Source: Flexivirga endophytica (GTDB taxonomy: Bacteria; Actinomycetota; Actinomycetes; Actinomycetales; Dermatophilaceae). Taken from it: a stretch of DNA of 64,000 bases. The stretch lies in assembly GCF_014640635.1 (NCBI RefSeq), contig NZ_BMHI01000003.1, positions 620,001-684,000 on the forward strand, read 5' to 3'. The position numbers and the translations under genes were made by a program. Each line of letters starts with the position of its first letter. Position 1 is the stretch's first letter. Positions 24,227 through 32,306 of the stretch are shown piece after piece. The notes under the pieces were generated by a model. The model saw only the letters and a program-made list of their open reading frames with translations, ran no database searches and had not been told where the DNA came from.

Positions 24227-27200
24227 GTGTCCCGCGAATCCGACCGGCCCGCAACGGCTCTGCGGCCGTTCGTGCCCCGGCTGGCCGCCGAATGGCTCAC
24301 CGAGCAGCCCGACCTGCGGCATCGCCGGCTGGATTGCACGATGGTCTTCGCCGACATCTCCGGCTTCACCTCGCTGACCGAGCGCCTGGCCCGGCGCGGC
24401 AAGGTCGGCGCCGAGCTGATGAGCGACACGCTCGACCTCACCTTCGGAGCACTGCTCGCTCCGGCGTTCGAGGACGGCGCGGACCTGCTCAAATGGGGCG
24501 GTGACGCCGTGCTGCTGCTCTTCCGGGGCGACGGTCACACCCGGCGGGCCGCGCACGCCGCACACCGCATGCGGGCCGAGTTGCGCGCGCTCGTCCGCAA
24601 CCGCGCGCTGCCGGTGCCGGCTCCGTTGCGTATGTCGATCGGTCTGCACAGCGGCGGGTTCGACGTCTTCTTCGTGGGCGACCCGGCCAGCCACCGCGAG
24701 ATCGTGGTCGCCGGGCCGGACACGAGTCAGCTGGCAGCCGTCGAACAGGCCTGTGCGGCCGGGAAGATCCTGCTGAGCACGGCAGCCGCCGCCCGGTTGC
24801 CGGCGGCCGCGCTGGGTGGCGTCGTGCCGGTCGCCGGGTCTGCGGCACGACTGCTGCGAACGCGTCCGGACGTGCCCGGCACGGCCGCCGACATACTGAC
24901 CGGCCCGAGTGCACCGATCGCGGACACGCTTCCGCCCGCCATCCGGGCTCATGTGCAGGAGATGGCAGGACACCCCGAACACCGTTCCATCGCAGTTGGT
25001 TTCGTGCAGTTCCTCGGCATCGACAGGCTGCTTCGCGAGAGCGGGTCGGTTGCTGCGGCAGAAGCCGTCCACCAGGTCGTGGCGACGGTGCAACGAGCGT
25101 GCCTCGAGCACGGCGTGACCTTCTTCGAGTCCGACATCGCAGCGGACGGCGGCAAGATCATGCTGACCTCCGGGGCGCCGCAGAGCACCGGTCACCATCT
25201 GGAGCGGATGCTGCGCACGGCCACCGAGATCGCGGCGCACGACGGCGCCCTCGGGGCACGGGTCGGTGTCAACACCGGCCACGTCTTCGCCGGGGACTTC
25301 GGTCCCGCCGTCCGCCGGACCTACTCGATCAAGGGCGACGCGGTGAACCTCGCCGCACGGCTGCTCGGCCACGCGCAGGTCGGGCAGGTCGTGGCCACCG
25401 AGGCGGCCGTCGCCGCGTGCGACGCACAGCTGCAGACGACGCCGCTGGAGCCGTTCGCCGTCAAGGGCAAACGGGACCCGGTCGATGCCGTCGTCGTCCA
25501 CAGCGTGCTCGACGGTCGGGCCGGTCAGGTCGAGACGCCGTTCGTCGGCCGCGCCGACGAATTGTCAACATTGAGTGGGGCACTCGCCGCGGCGATGGAA
25601 CGGAGGGGCTCGGTCGTCGATGTGGTCGGCGAGCCGGGCATCGGCAAGTCCCGACTCGTCGCCGAGCTGACCGTGCCGGACGGTATGACGAGCCACGTCA
25701 CGACGGTCAGCAGCTACGACACGGGCATGCCCTACATCGCGGTGCGCAGCCTGCTGCGCTCCGTGCTCGGCATCTCGCCGCACGACACACCGGAGGCGAT
25801 CGCCCTGAGCCTGGCGGGACGCGTGCACGCGACGGTGCCGGAGCTACTGCCGTGGCTGCCCTTGCTCGGCATACCCCTCGACCTGGACCTGACGCCGACC
25901 CGCGAGGTGCGGGAGGTGGATCCGAAGTTCCGGCGTGGCCGCATCGAGGAGCTGACGGTGGCACTGCTCGCCGCCCTGCTGCCCGGCCCGACGCTGCTGG
26001 TCTTCGAGGACACCCACCTGATGGACGAGGCGTCCAGCGCTCTGCTGCACCGACTGGCCGTGGAGAGCCACCGGCAGTCGTGGTGTGTCGTGGTCACGCG
26101 GCGTTACGTCCCCATCGGTTACGAACCGGTCCTGGCCGTGCCCGACCTGCGCGTCGTACTGGCCGCTGTGTCACCGGAGGCGGCGCTCGAGCTGCTCGAG
26201 TCGGTCTCCGGCACCAGACGGCCGAGCCGGCACCTGTTGGAGGCGATGGCGGAGCGCGCCGAGGGCAACCCGCTCTTCCTGACCTCGCTGGGTTCGATGA
26301 CCGATGCATCCACCGGGACCGACGACGAACTGCCCGACTCGGTCGAGGCGGTGCTGATCGCGGACATCGACCGGCTGGCTCCCACGGATCGGACTCTGCT
26401 GCGGATCGCCGCGGTCCTGGGCACGCGCTTCGATCCGGCCCTGGTCGCGCAGCTGCGCCCGGAGCTGACCACGGCGGCCGAATTGCCGCACCGGCTGGCC
26501 GAATTCGTCCGCCCGGTCGAGACCGGTGTGGTGGAGTTCCGACACGCGATGGTGCGAGATGTCGCGTATGCCGGGCTGCCGTTCCGGCTGCGCCGGGTGG
26601 CGCACGAGCAGGTGGCGGTCGCCCTCGAGCAGTCCCCGGACCGGGCCACCGCGACACCCGCGCTGCTGAGCATGCACTTCCACGCCGCCGGCCTGGCGGA
26701 CAAGGCCTGGTCCTACTCGCTGCGGGCCGGTGACGAAGCGCGTGCGAAATACGCCTACGGGCAGGCCGCGGTCTTCTACGCGCGCGCCCTGGACGCCGGA
26801 GCGAACCGGCCGGGAACGACGCCGGCGGCACGCTCCGCGGCATACGTCTCACTCGGCGAATGCCGCGACATGGCCGGCGACTCCGCCGGCGCGCTGACCG
26901 CGCTGCGCCAGGCCCGACGGGACCTGCGCCCGGATGTGGTCGCCACTGCCGAGGTGCTCTACAAGGAAGCGCGAATCACCTTGCGTCTCGGGCGTTATCA
27001 GCCCGCGCTGGCGCAGCTGACCCGTGCCCTGAAACTGCTCGAAGGGGTCGAGGGGCCGGTTGCCGCGGGCGTCCGCGCGACGCTCGCCACCCGGTACGGC
27101 TTCTGCCGGCACCTGCAACGGCGGACGGCCGAGGCACTGCGCTGGGGACGGCTGGGTGTCCGGTGGGCGGAGGAGTCCGGCGACCAGACGGTCCTGGCGC

Positions 27201-28033
27201 ACGCCTACAACGCCCTGCATCTGGCGTATGGCGCCTCGACCGCCACCGAGGACCGGCCGTACGGCCAGCTCGCCCTCGCGCTCTACGAGAAACTCGACGA
27301 CCTGAGTGGCCAGGCACTCACGGTCAACAACCTCGCGATCGACGCCTACAACACCGGGCGATGGGACGAGGCAGTCGACGGATTCGCCCGAGTGGCGGGC
27401 AGTTTCCGCCGGCTCGGTGACGACGCCAACGAAGCGACCGCGCTCTACAACCGCGCCGATGTGCTCGTCACCCAACGCCGCCACGCCGACGCGCTTCCCG
27501 TCCTGGACGCGGCGCTACGACTGGCGCTCGGGGTCGACGACGAGGAGCTGATCGGACTCACCTACCGCGAGCAGGCCCGCGCGCGGGCCGGGGTCGGCGA
27601 CCGCTCGGAGGCCTGGCAGCTCTTCGACCGGGCCCGAGAAGTGCTGGAGGGCCTGCACCTGACCACCGAGGTCATCCTGCTCGACGCCGCACGGGCCGAG
27701 GCGCTGCTGGACACCGGGCGTCCGGCCGAAGCGCTCGCGCTGCTGGACGATGCCTTCGAGGCGGCAGAGGCCAGAGCCGCCGACACGCTGGCCAGGCTGC
27801 ATCGGATCCGGGCGCACGCCCTGGTGGCGCAAGGTCTCCCGCGCGAAGCAGCGGCCACCGCTCGGGCCGGATTGGACCAGGACACAGGAGATTTCGGCGG
27901 CTTCGAGCCCGCGCTGCTCCGCCTCGCACTGGCCGACGCAACCCGCGACGACGACCTGCGCGACGAGTCGCACCGGGTCCTGGCCACGCTCGGTGTGTCA
28001 CCGCCAGAACCCGGTGAGTCGGCCGCCGGCTGA
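24227..28033 (+). CDS. Tandem class III nucleotidyl cyclase with AAA/STAND ATPase and TPR-like tail
   Basis: A 1268-aa cytoplasmic protein. Cyclase domain 1 (about 36-190) has both metal aspartates, D43 in MVFADISGF and D93 in WGGDAVLLLF, but Gln168 and Val172 where the catalytic Asn/Arg belong. Cyclase domain 2 (about 254-405) has N374 and R378 in GDAVNLAARLL but lacks the metal aspartates (FVQFLGI; DGGKIML). The two halves should form one active site by pairing inside the chain. Then come Walker A GEPGIGKS at 468-475, LLVFEDTHLMD, and a helical TPR-like tail (about 750-1250). The order cyclase-cyclase-NTPase-TPR recalls mammalian soluble adenylyl cyclase. GTG start with GAGAGGTG upstream. 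Product (cAMP or cGMP) not determinable by eye. Confidence 0.88.
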   Translation: MSRESDRPATALRPFVPRLAAEWLTEQPDLRHRRLDCTMVFADISGFTSLTERLARRGKVGAELMSDTLDLTFGALLAPAFEDGADLLKWGGDAVLLLFRGDGHTRRAAHAAHRMRAELRALVRNRALPVPAPLRMSIGLHSGGFDVFFVGDPASHREIVVAGPDTSQLAAVEQACAAGKILLSTAAAARLPAAALGGVVPVAGSAARLLRTRPDVPGTAADILTGPSAPIADTLPPAIRAHVQEMAGHPEHRSIAVGFVQFLGIDRLLRESGSVAAAEAVHQVVATVQRACLEHGVTFFESDIAADGGKIMLTSGAPQSTGHHLERMLRTATEIAAHDGALGARVGVNTGHVFAGDFGPAVRRTYSIKGDAVNLAARLLGHAQVGQVVATEAAVAACDAQLQTTPLEPFAVKGKRDPVDAVVVHSVLDGRAGQVETPFVGRADELSTLSGALAAAMERRGSVVDVVGEPGIGKSRLVAELTVPDGMTSHVTTVSSYDTGMPYIAVRSLLRSVLGISPHDTPEAIALSLAGRVHATVPELLPWLPLLGIPLDLDLTPTREVREVDPKFRRGRIEELTVALLAALLPGPTLLVFEDTHLMDEASSALLHRLAVESHRQSWCVVVTRRYVPIGYEPVLAVPDLRVVLAAVSPEAALELLESVSGTRRPSRHLLEAMAERAEGNPLFLTSLGSMTDASTGTDDELPDSVEAVLIADIDRLAPTDRTLLRIAAVLGTRFDPALVAQLRPELTTAAELPHRLAEFVRPVETGVVEFRHAMVRDVAYAGLPFRLRRVAHEQVAVALEQSPDRATATPALLSMHFHAAGLADKAWSYSLRAGDEARAKYAYGQAAVFYARALDAGANRPGTTPAARSAAYVSLGECRDMAGDSAGALTALRQARRDLRPDVVATAEVLYKEARITLRLGRYQPALAQLTRALKLLEGVEGPVAAGVRATLATRYGFCRHLQRRTAEALRWGRLGVRWAEESGDQTVLAHAYNALHLAYGASTATEDRPYGQLALALYEKLDDLSGQALTVNNLAIDAYNTGRWDEAVDGFARVAGSFRRLGDDANEATALYNRADVLVTQRRHADALPVLDAALRLALGVDDEELIGLTYREQARARAGVGDRSEAWQLFDRAREVLEGLHLTTEVILLDAARAEALLDTGRPAEALALLDDAFEAAEARAADTLARLHRIRAHALVAQGLPREAAATARAGLDQDTGDFGGFEPALLRLALADATRDDDLRDESHRVLATLGVSPPEPGESAAG

Positions 28034-28984
28034 TCAGATCGTGCCGCGCACGTCCTTGGCGAAGAGCACGACCAGCAACAGGTCGCCGGCGTTGTCGCGG
28101 GAGCTGGAGACGTAGTCGGTGCAGAAGTCCTGATCGGCGCCGATGACGCCCTTGCTCGGGCAGGCGGGTGCGGCCGTCAGCGGGTCCGTCGCCGACTGCG
28201 CCCACTGCGCGGTGTAATGCGGCACGCCGCCCTTGCCGCACAGCGACTTGTCGCAGACGAGCGTCATCCTCGCCGGGTCGGCACGGGTGTAGAGGCCGGT
28301 CATACCGGCGATGAACTGCGTCACGGTGTTGCCGGTGTGGCAGTGCGGGGTCCCGGCGTTGCACGGCCCAATGGTCATCACAGCGTTGGTGGTGGTGCCG
28401 TTCGGCAGGTCGACGATGCCGCAGATCGGGTTGGCCGGGCCGACCGTGGTGCACCCGGCGCCGTCGGCCCCTGCTGTGAGGGGCGAGCTTCCGCCGGCGA
28501 GGACACTGAGCGAGGACTCGACCCGGAAGGCGGCCGAGTTGCCGCTCGCGATCTTGTTGCTGTTGATGGCCTCGGCGTGGATCTGCAACGCCGAGGTCGC
28601 AGTGTCGTACTTCTCGTCCACGGTCACGCTGGTGGTGTTGGCGGGGATGACGACCTGGGTGGTGCTGAGCCGGCCGACACCGCTTCTCGGCGACAGAGCG
28701 ACGGTCGTGTCCTTGTTCTGCGCGGACGAGAGCGACACCGTGGCCTCGAACTGCACATTCACGGCCGTGAGCACGGTGGGGATGGACGCGCCCGGTGCGC
28801 CGTTCAACGCGGCCAGGAGCACCGGGTCGGTCGATGCGCTCACGCTGAGCGTGGCGGTCGGGGTCGGGCTCGCGCCGGCGGGGGCCGGCGCCGCGAACAG
28901 GGCGCCGAGCAGTGCGAGCGCCGAAAGTATGGCGAGGACGACACGCGCCCGCAGGGCGCGACTCGGAAAGTGCTGGAACATCAT
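28034..28984 (-). CDS. Secreted protein with Ig-like repeat and Cys-containing C-terminus
   Basis: A 316-aa exported protein: basic N-terminus, hydrophobic core VVLAILSALALLGALFAA and a likely signal peptidase site at AGA-SPT. Residues about 50-160 resemble a beta-sandwich (TVLTAVNVQFEATVSL; STTQVVIPANTTSVTVDEKYD). The C-terminal half has paired cysteines (GCTTVGPANPICG; GPCNAGTPHCHTG; VCDKSLCGKG; PACPSKG; FCTDYV) suggesting disulfides. ATG at 28984 has a GAGGAGC site. No family recognised. It is convergent with the cyclase (no gap) and divergent from the MFS-CNB-patatin gene, so it probably shares that promoter region. Confidence 0.65.
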   Translation of the reverse strand: MMFQHFPSRALRARVVLAILSALALLGALFAAPAPAGASPTPTATLSVSASTDPVLLAALNGAPGASIPTVLTAVNVQFEATVSLSSAQNKDTTVALSPRSGVGRLSTTQVVIPANTTSVTVDEKYDTATSALQIHAEAINSNKIASGNSAAFRVESSLSVLAGGSSPLTAGADGAGCTTVGPANPICGIVDLPNGTTTNAVMTIGPCNAGTPHCHTGNTVTQFIAGMTGLYTRADPARMTLVCDKSLCGKGGVPHYTAQWAQSATDPLTAAPACPSKGVIGADQDFCTDYVSSSRDNAGDLLLVVLFAKDVRGTI

Positions 28985-29045
28985 GCGGCTCCTCGGAGAT
29001 CGGACAAGCATGCCTTCCAGGGTCCTGCTCCGCCGCCGGAAAAAG

Positions 29046-29062
29046 ATCCGTGAACTCACGGA
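29046..29062. promoter_or_regulatory. Palindrome, candidate operator (copy B)
   Basis: ATCCGTGAACTCACGGA, the same 17 bases as copy A at 21163, preceded in both by AG. It lies in the 112-bp divergent spacer between the secreted protein and the MFS-CNB-patatin gene, 35 bp before the latter's ATG. Confidence 0.5.
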
Positions 29063-29096
29063 GGTTTCGCGCCGGCAACTCGCACATGCTCCCGAT

Positions 29097-32000
29097 ATGG
29101 CGCTGCGGTATGACGTTGAGACACAGGACGACTCGTCCGGCAGGATCCCGCCGCGGCCGAAGGCGCGCCGGGCTCGTATCCCCGAGCGGACCGTGCTGCT
29201 GGTGGCTTCGGGTGGGGCGCTGCTGGCGTTCCTGGACGTCACGATCGTCAACATCGCGTTCCCGAGCATCCGCGACTCGTTCACGACCGTGTCCATCGGG
29301 ACCATCTCGTGGGTGCTGAACGCCTACAACATCATCTTCGCGGCGTTCCTGATCATCTTCGGCCGGTTGGGCGACCTGATCGGGCGGCGTCGCGTCTACC
29401 TGCTGGGCGTGGGCGTGTTCACCCTCTCCTCGGCGGTGTGTGCGCTCTCGCCGTCGGTGGAGGTGCTGATCGCGGCACGTGTGGTCCAGGCGCTCGGAGC
29501 AGCGATGCTCGTGCCGGCGTCCCTCGCCGTGGTCATCGACGGGTTCCCGGCGGCCAGACGGGCTCGCGCGGTCGGATTGTGGTCGGCCGCTGCCGCCGTG
29601 GCGGCCGGGCTCGGCCCACCAGTCGGCGGTGCGCTGGTCGAGGCGGGCGGCTGGCGGTGGGCCTTCTGGGTCAACGTCCCCCTCGGTGCCGGCGCCTGGT
29701 TGCTGGGCCGGCGGAACCTGGTCGACAGCCGGGCGCCCGGGCGCCGCAGGCTGCCCGACATACGCGGCGCCCTGCTCCTGACGGGTGCGCTCGCACTGGC
29801 CACCACAGTGATCATCAAGGCGTCCGAGTGGGGCGGCTCCAGCGTGACGTTGTGGGTCGTCGCGGGCGGTGCGGTGCTTCTCTTCGGCTGCTTCGTGCTC
29901 AGCTCCGTGCGACACCCGGTGCCGGTCCTGGACCTGGCGATGATGCGCTACCGGCCGTTCCTCGTCGCGAACATCGCCACCGCTGTCGCCGGTGTCGGCT
30001 TCTTCGCCTACATGTTGACGAATGTCCTTTGGTTGCAATACGTCTGGCACTACACGGTGCTGGAGTCGGGGCTGGCGCTGGTGCCCGGCGCGGTCGCCGC
30101 CGCGGCCACCGCCGGACTGCTCGAACCGGTCGCGGAGCGCCTCGGCTACCGGTGGGTGATCGCCGCCGGTTTCGTCGTCTGGGTGCTCTCCTACGTCTGG
30201 TATGTCGAAGCGGTGGGCACCTCACCGGCGTTCCTCGCCCAGTGGCTGCCCGGCCAGATCATCAGCGGGATCGGGGTGGGCGCCACCCTGCCGCTCCTGG
30301 CGGCAGCCGGCCTGGTCACCCAGCCCGGCGACAAGTTCGGCACGGCCTCGGCGGTCATCTCCAGCACCCGGCAGGTCGGCGGCACCATCGGCATCGCACT
30401 GCTCGTCGCGATCCTGGGTACGCCTACGGCGCTGAACGTGGTGCCGAACCTGCGACACGGCTGGCAGATCAGCATCTACTGCTTCGCTGCGGGCGCCGTG
30501 ATCGCCTTGTGCCTCGGGCCGATCCGTCAGCGGGCCGGCAACGCAGCGGCGGACGCCGCAACCGCGGCGGGTGCACGGGTGCAGCAGCCCGACACGTCCT
30601 CGGTCGTGTTGAGCGGGGACCTGCCGCCGGAGGAGCACTCGCTCTTCCGGCGGCTGCCCGAGTCGACCCGGATACAGCTGAATGCGGCCGGTCCCCGATG
30701 GACGGTGCCCGCCGGGGACTGGCTGATGCGCCGCGGGGAGACCGCCGACCGGATGTTCGTCCTCCTCTCCGGCCGCGCCGAGGTCGTCATCGGGGACGAG
30801 GTCGTGCGCGAGCTCGGTCCCGGTGCCGTCATCGGCGAGCTGGCGCTGCTGACCGGTGGCGAACGCTCCGCGTCCGTCCGCGCGCGACGCGACTGCGAGG
30901 TGCTCGAGATCTCGAAAGCATTGATGGACAAGACAATTGCCCAGGATCCGGTCGCCCTGTCGGCGCTGGTGACCGTGCTGGCCGGTCGGCTGGCGGATGC
31001 CCGGCCGCCGGTCACTCGCACCGCCGCGCGACCCGGGCTTGTCGCAGTCATCGGCGCCGGGCCCGGCGCCGATGCGGACGCGGTCGCTGCGTTGCTGCAC
31101 ACAGCTCTGAGCCGGCGACTGCGGGTCGCTCTGCTCCCGGGCCACAGTCCGCGGGCGGAGATCGACCGGGCCGAGTCCGACAACCGATTGGTCCTCGTGG
31201 TCAGTCCGACCCAGGACACCGAGTCTGCCGCCCGGTGCGCGCGGGAGGCCGATGTCGTCGTGCTCGTGGGACGTATGGCGGAGGCGCCACCCAGCGCCAT
31301 ACTCCCGACGCACGCCCGGCCCGAGCTCGTCCTCGTCGGAGCCACCACGGCGACCTCCCGCGACGCCTGGTTGCTGGCGGTCGACCCCTGGCGGGTCAGC
31401 CGCCTGACCGACCGCGACGTCGTCGCCGGTCACGCGCCGAGCGCCATACAGGGACTGGCCGACAGGCTGTCCGGTGAAGCGTTGGGACTGGTCTTCGGCG
31501 GTGGCGGCGCGCGCGCCCTGTCGCAGGTCGGTGTGCTGCTCGAGCTGGAGGCCGCCGGGGTGCGGGTCGATCGGCTCGCCGGCACCAGCATGGGTGCCGT
31601 CATCGCCGGCATGTACGCGACGGGGGTGACTGCCGACGAGGTGAGCGACACGGCATACCAGGAGTTCGTCCGGGAGAGCATCCTGAGCGACTACCACCTG
31701 CCACGCACCTCCCTCGCGCGTGGTGCGCGGGTGCGGCGTGCGCTGCAGCGGTCCTACCGGGACCTGCGGATCGAGCAACTGCCTCGCGGGTTCCGGTGCG
31801 TGAGCACCGACCTGCTCACGCGCACCTCGGTCGTCCACCGCAGCGGATCGTTGGCGGATGCGATCGGCGCGTCGTCGCAGTTGCCCGTCCTGTTGCCGCC
31901 GATCGCTCGCGACGGGCGGCTGTTGGTGGACGGCGGAGTGCTGGACAACCTGCCGGTCGGCACCCTGACCGAGCGCAACGAGGGACCGATCATCGCGGTC

Positions 32001-32306
32001 GGTGTCTCGATGAGCGGCCAGCACCGTGCGACGGTGCCCGGTCAGCCCGCACGGCCGGTCCGGGTGCCGCCGTTGGGGGAGACGTTGTTGCGCACCCTGA
32101 TGATCGGTGGTGGCACGCCAGCGGATGCGGCGCGACTGGGTGCGTGGGTCCTCACCCCGCACTCGATGGGCGTGGGGTTGCTGGAGTTCCACCAGTTCGA
32201 CCGGATGGTGGAGTCCGGACGTGCCGCCGCGCGAGCCTTGCTGGAGCAGACCGGTGGCGACCTGTCCGCAGGGTCAGTTGACGCGCGCCGGCGCGAAAGC
32301 CGCTGA
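29097..32306 (+). CDS. DHA2-type MFS transporter fused to cyclic-nucleotide-binding and patatin phospholipase domains
   Basis: A 1069-aa fusion. Residues about 30-490: 14-helix DHA2-like transporter (DVTIVNIAFPSIRDSF; loop motif GRLGDLIGRRRVYL; LGPPVGGALVEAGGWRWAFW). About 515-640: cyclic-nucleotide-binding domain whose phosphate cassette GAVIGELALLTGGERSASV keeps the ligand residues E581 and R590. About 660-770: a Rossmann-like linker seen in NTE-type proteins. About 785-1000: patatin lipase with GGGGARALSQVG (oxyanion hole), nucleophile S831 in GTSMG and D945 in DGGVLDN. Predicted job: a membrane transporter or anchor whose lysophospholipase is switched by cAMP/cGMP. ATG 29097 has no clear ribosome site; the frame is open further upstream, so the start is uncertain. 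Confidence 0.88.
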   Translation: MALRYDVETQDDSSGRIPPRPKARRARIPERTVLLVASGGALLAFLDVTIVNIAFPSIRDSFTTVSIGTISWVLNAYNIIFAAFLIIFGRLGDLIGRRRVYLLGVGVFTLSSAVCALSPSVEVLIAARVVQALGAAMLVPASLAVVIDGFPAARRARAVGLWSAAAAVAAGLGPPVGGALVEAGGWRWAFWVNVPLGAGAWLLGRRNLVDSRAPGRRRLPDIRGALLLTGALALATTVIIKASEWGGSSVTLWVVAGGAVLLFGCFVLSSVRHPVPVLDLAMMRYRPFLVANIATAVAGVGFFAYMLTNVLWLQYVWHYTVLESGLALVPGAVAAAATAGLLEPVAERLGYRWVIAAGFVVWVLSYVWYVEAVGTSPAFLAQWLPGQIISGIGVGATLPLLAAAGLVTQPGDKFGTASAVISSTRQVGGTIGIALLVAILGTPTALNVVPNLRHGWQISIYCFAAGAVIALCLGPIRQRAGNAAADAATAAGARVQQPDTSSVVLSGDLPPEEHSLFRRLPESTRIQLNAAGPRWTVPAGDWLMRRGETADRMFVLLSGRAEVVIGDEVVRELGPGAVIGELALLTGGERSASVRARRDCEVLEISKALMDKTIAQDPVALSALVTVLAGRLADARPPVTRTAARPGLVAVIGAGPGADADAVAALLHTALSRRLRVALLPGHSPRAEIDRAESDNRLVLVVSPTQDTESAARCAREADVVVLVGRMAEAPPSAILPTHARPELVLVGATTATSRDAWLLAVDPWRVSRLTDRDVVAGHAPSAIQGLADRLSGEALGLVFGGGGARALSQVGVLLELEAAGVRVDRLAGTSMGAVIAGMYATGVTADEVSDTAYQEFVRESILSDYHLPRTSLARGARVRRALQRSYRDLRIEQLPRGFRCVSTDLLTRTSVVHRSGSLADAIGASSQLPVLLPPIARDGRLLVDGGVLDNLPVGTLTERNEGPIIAVGVSMSGQHRATVPGQPARPVRVPPLGETLLRTLMIGGGTPADAARLGAWVLTPHSMGVGLLEFHQFDRMVESGRAAARALLEQTGGDLSAGSVDARRRESR

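Noticed and set aside
30222-32192. 656-codon leftward frame over the MFS-CNB-patatin gene
   Set aside because: Composition is typical of a shadow frame (Gln/Arg/Asp-rich) and all motifs are on the plus strand.
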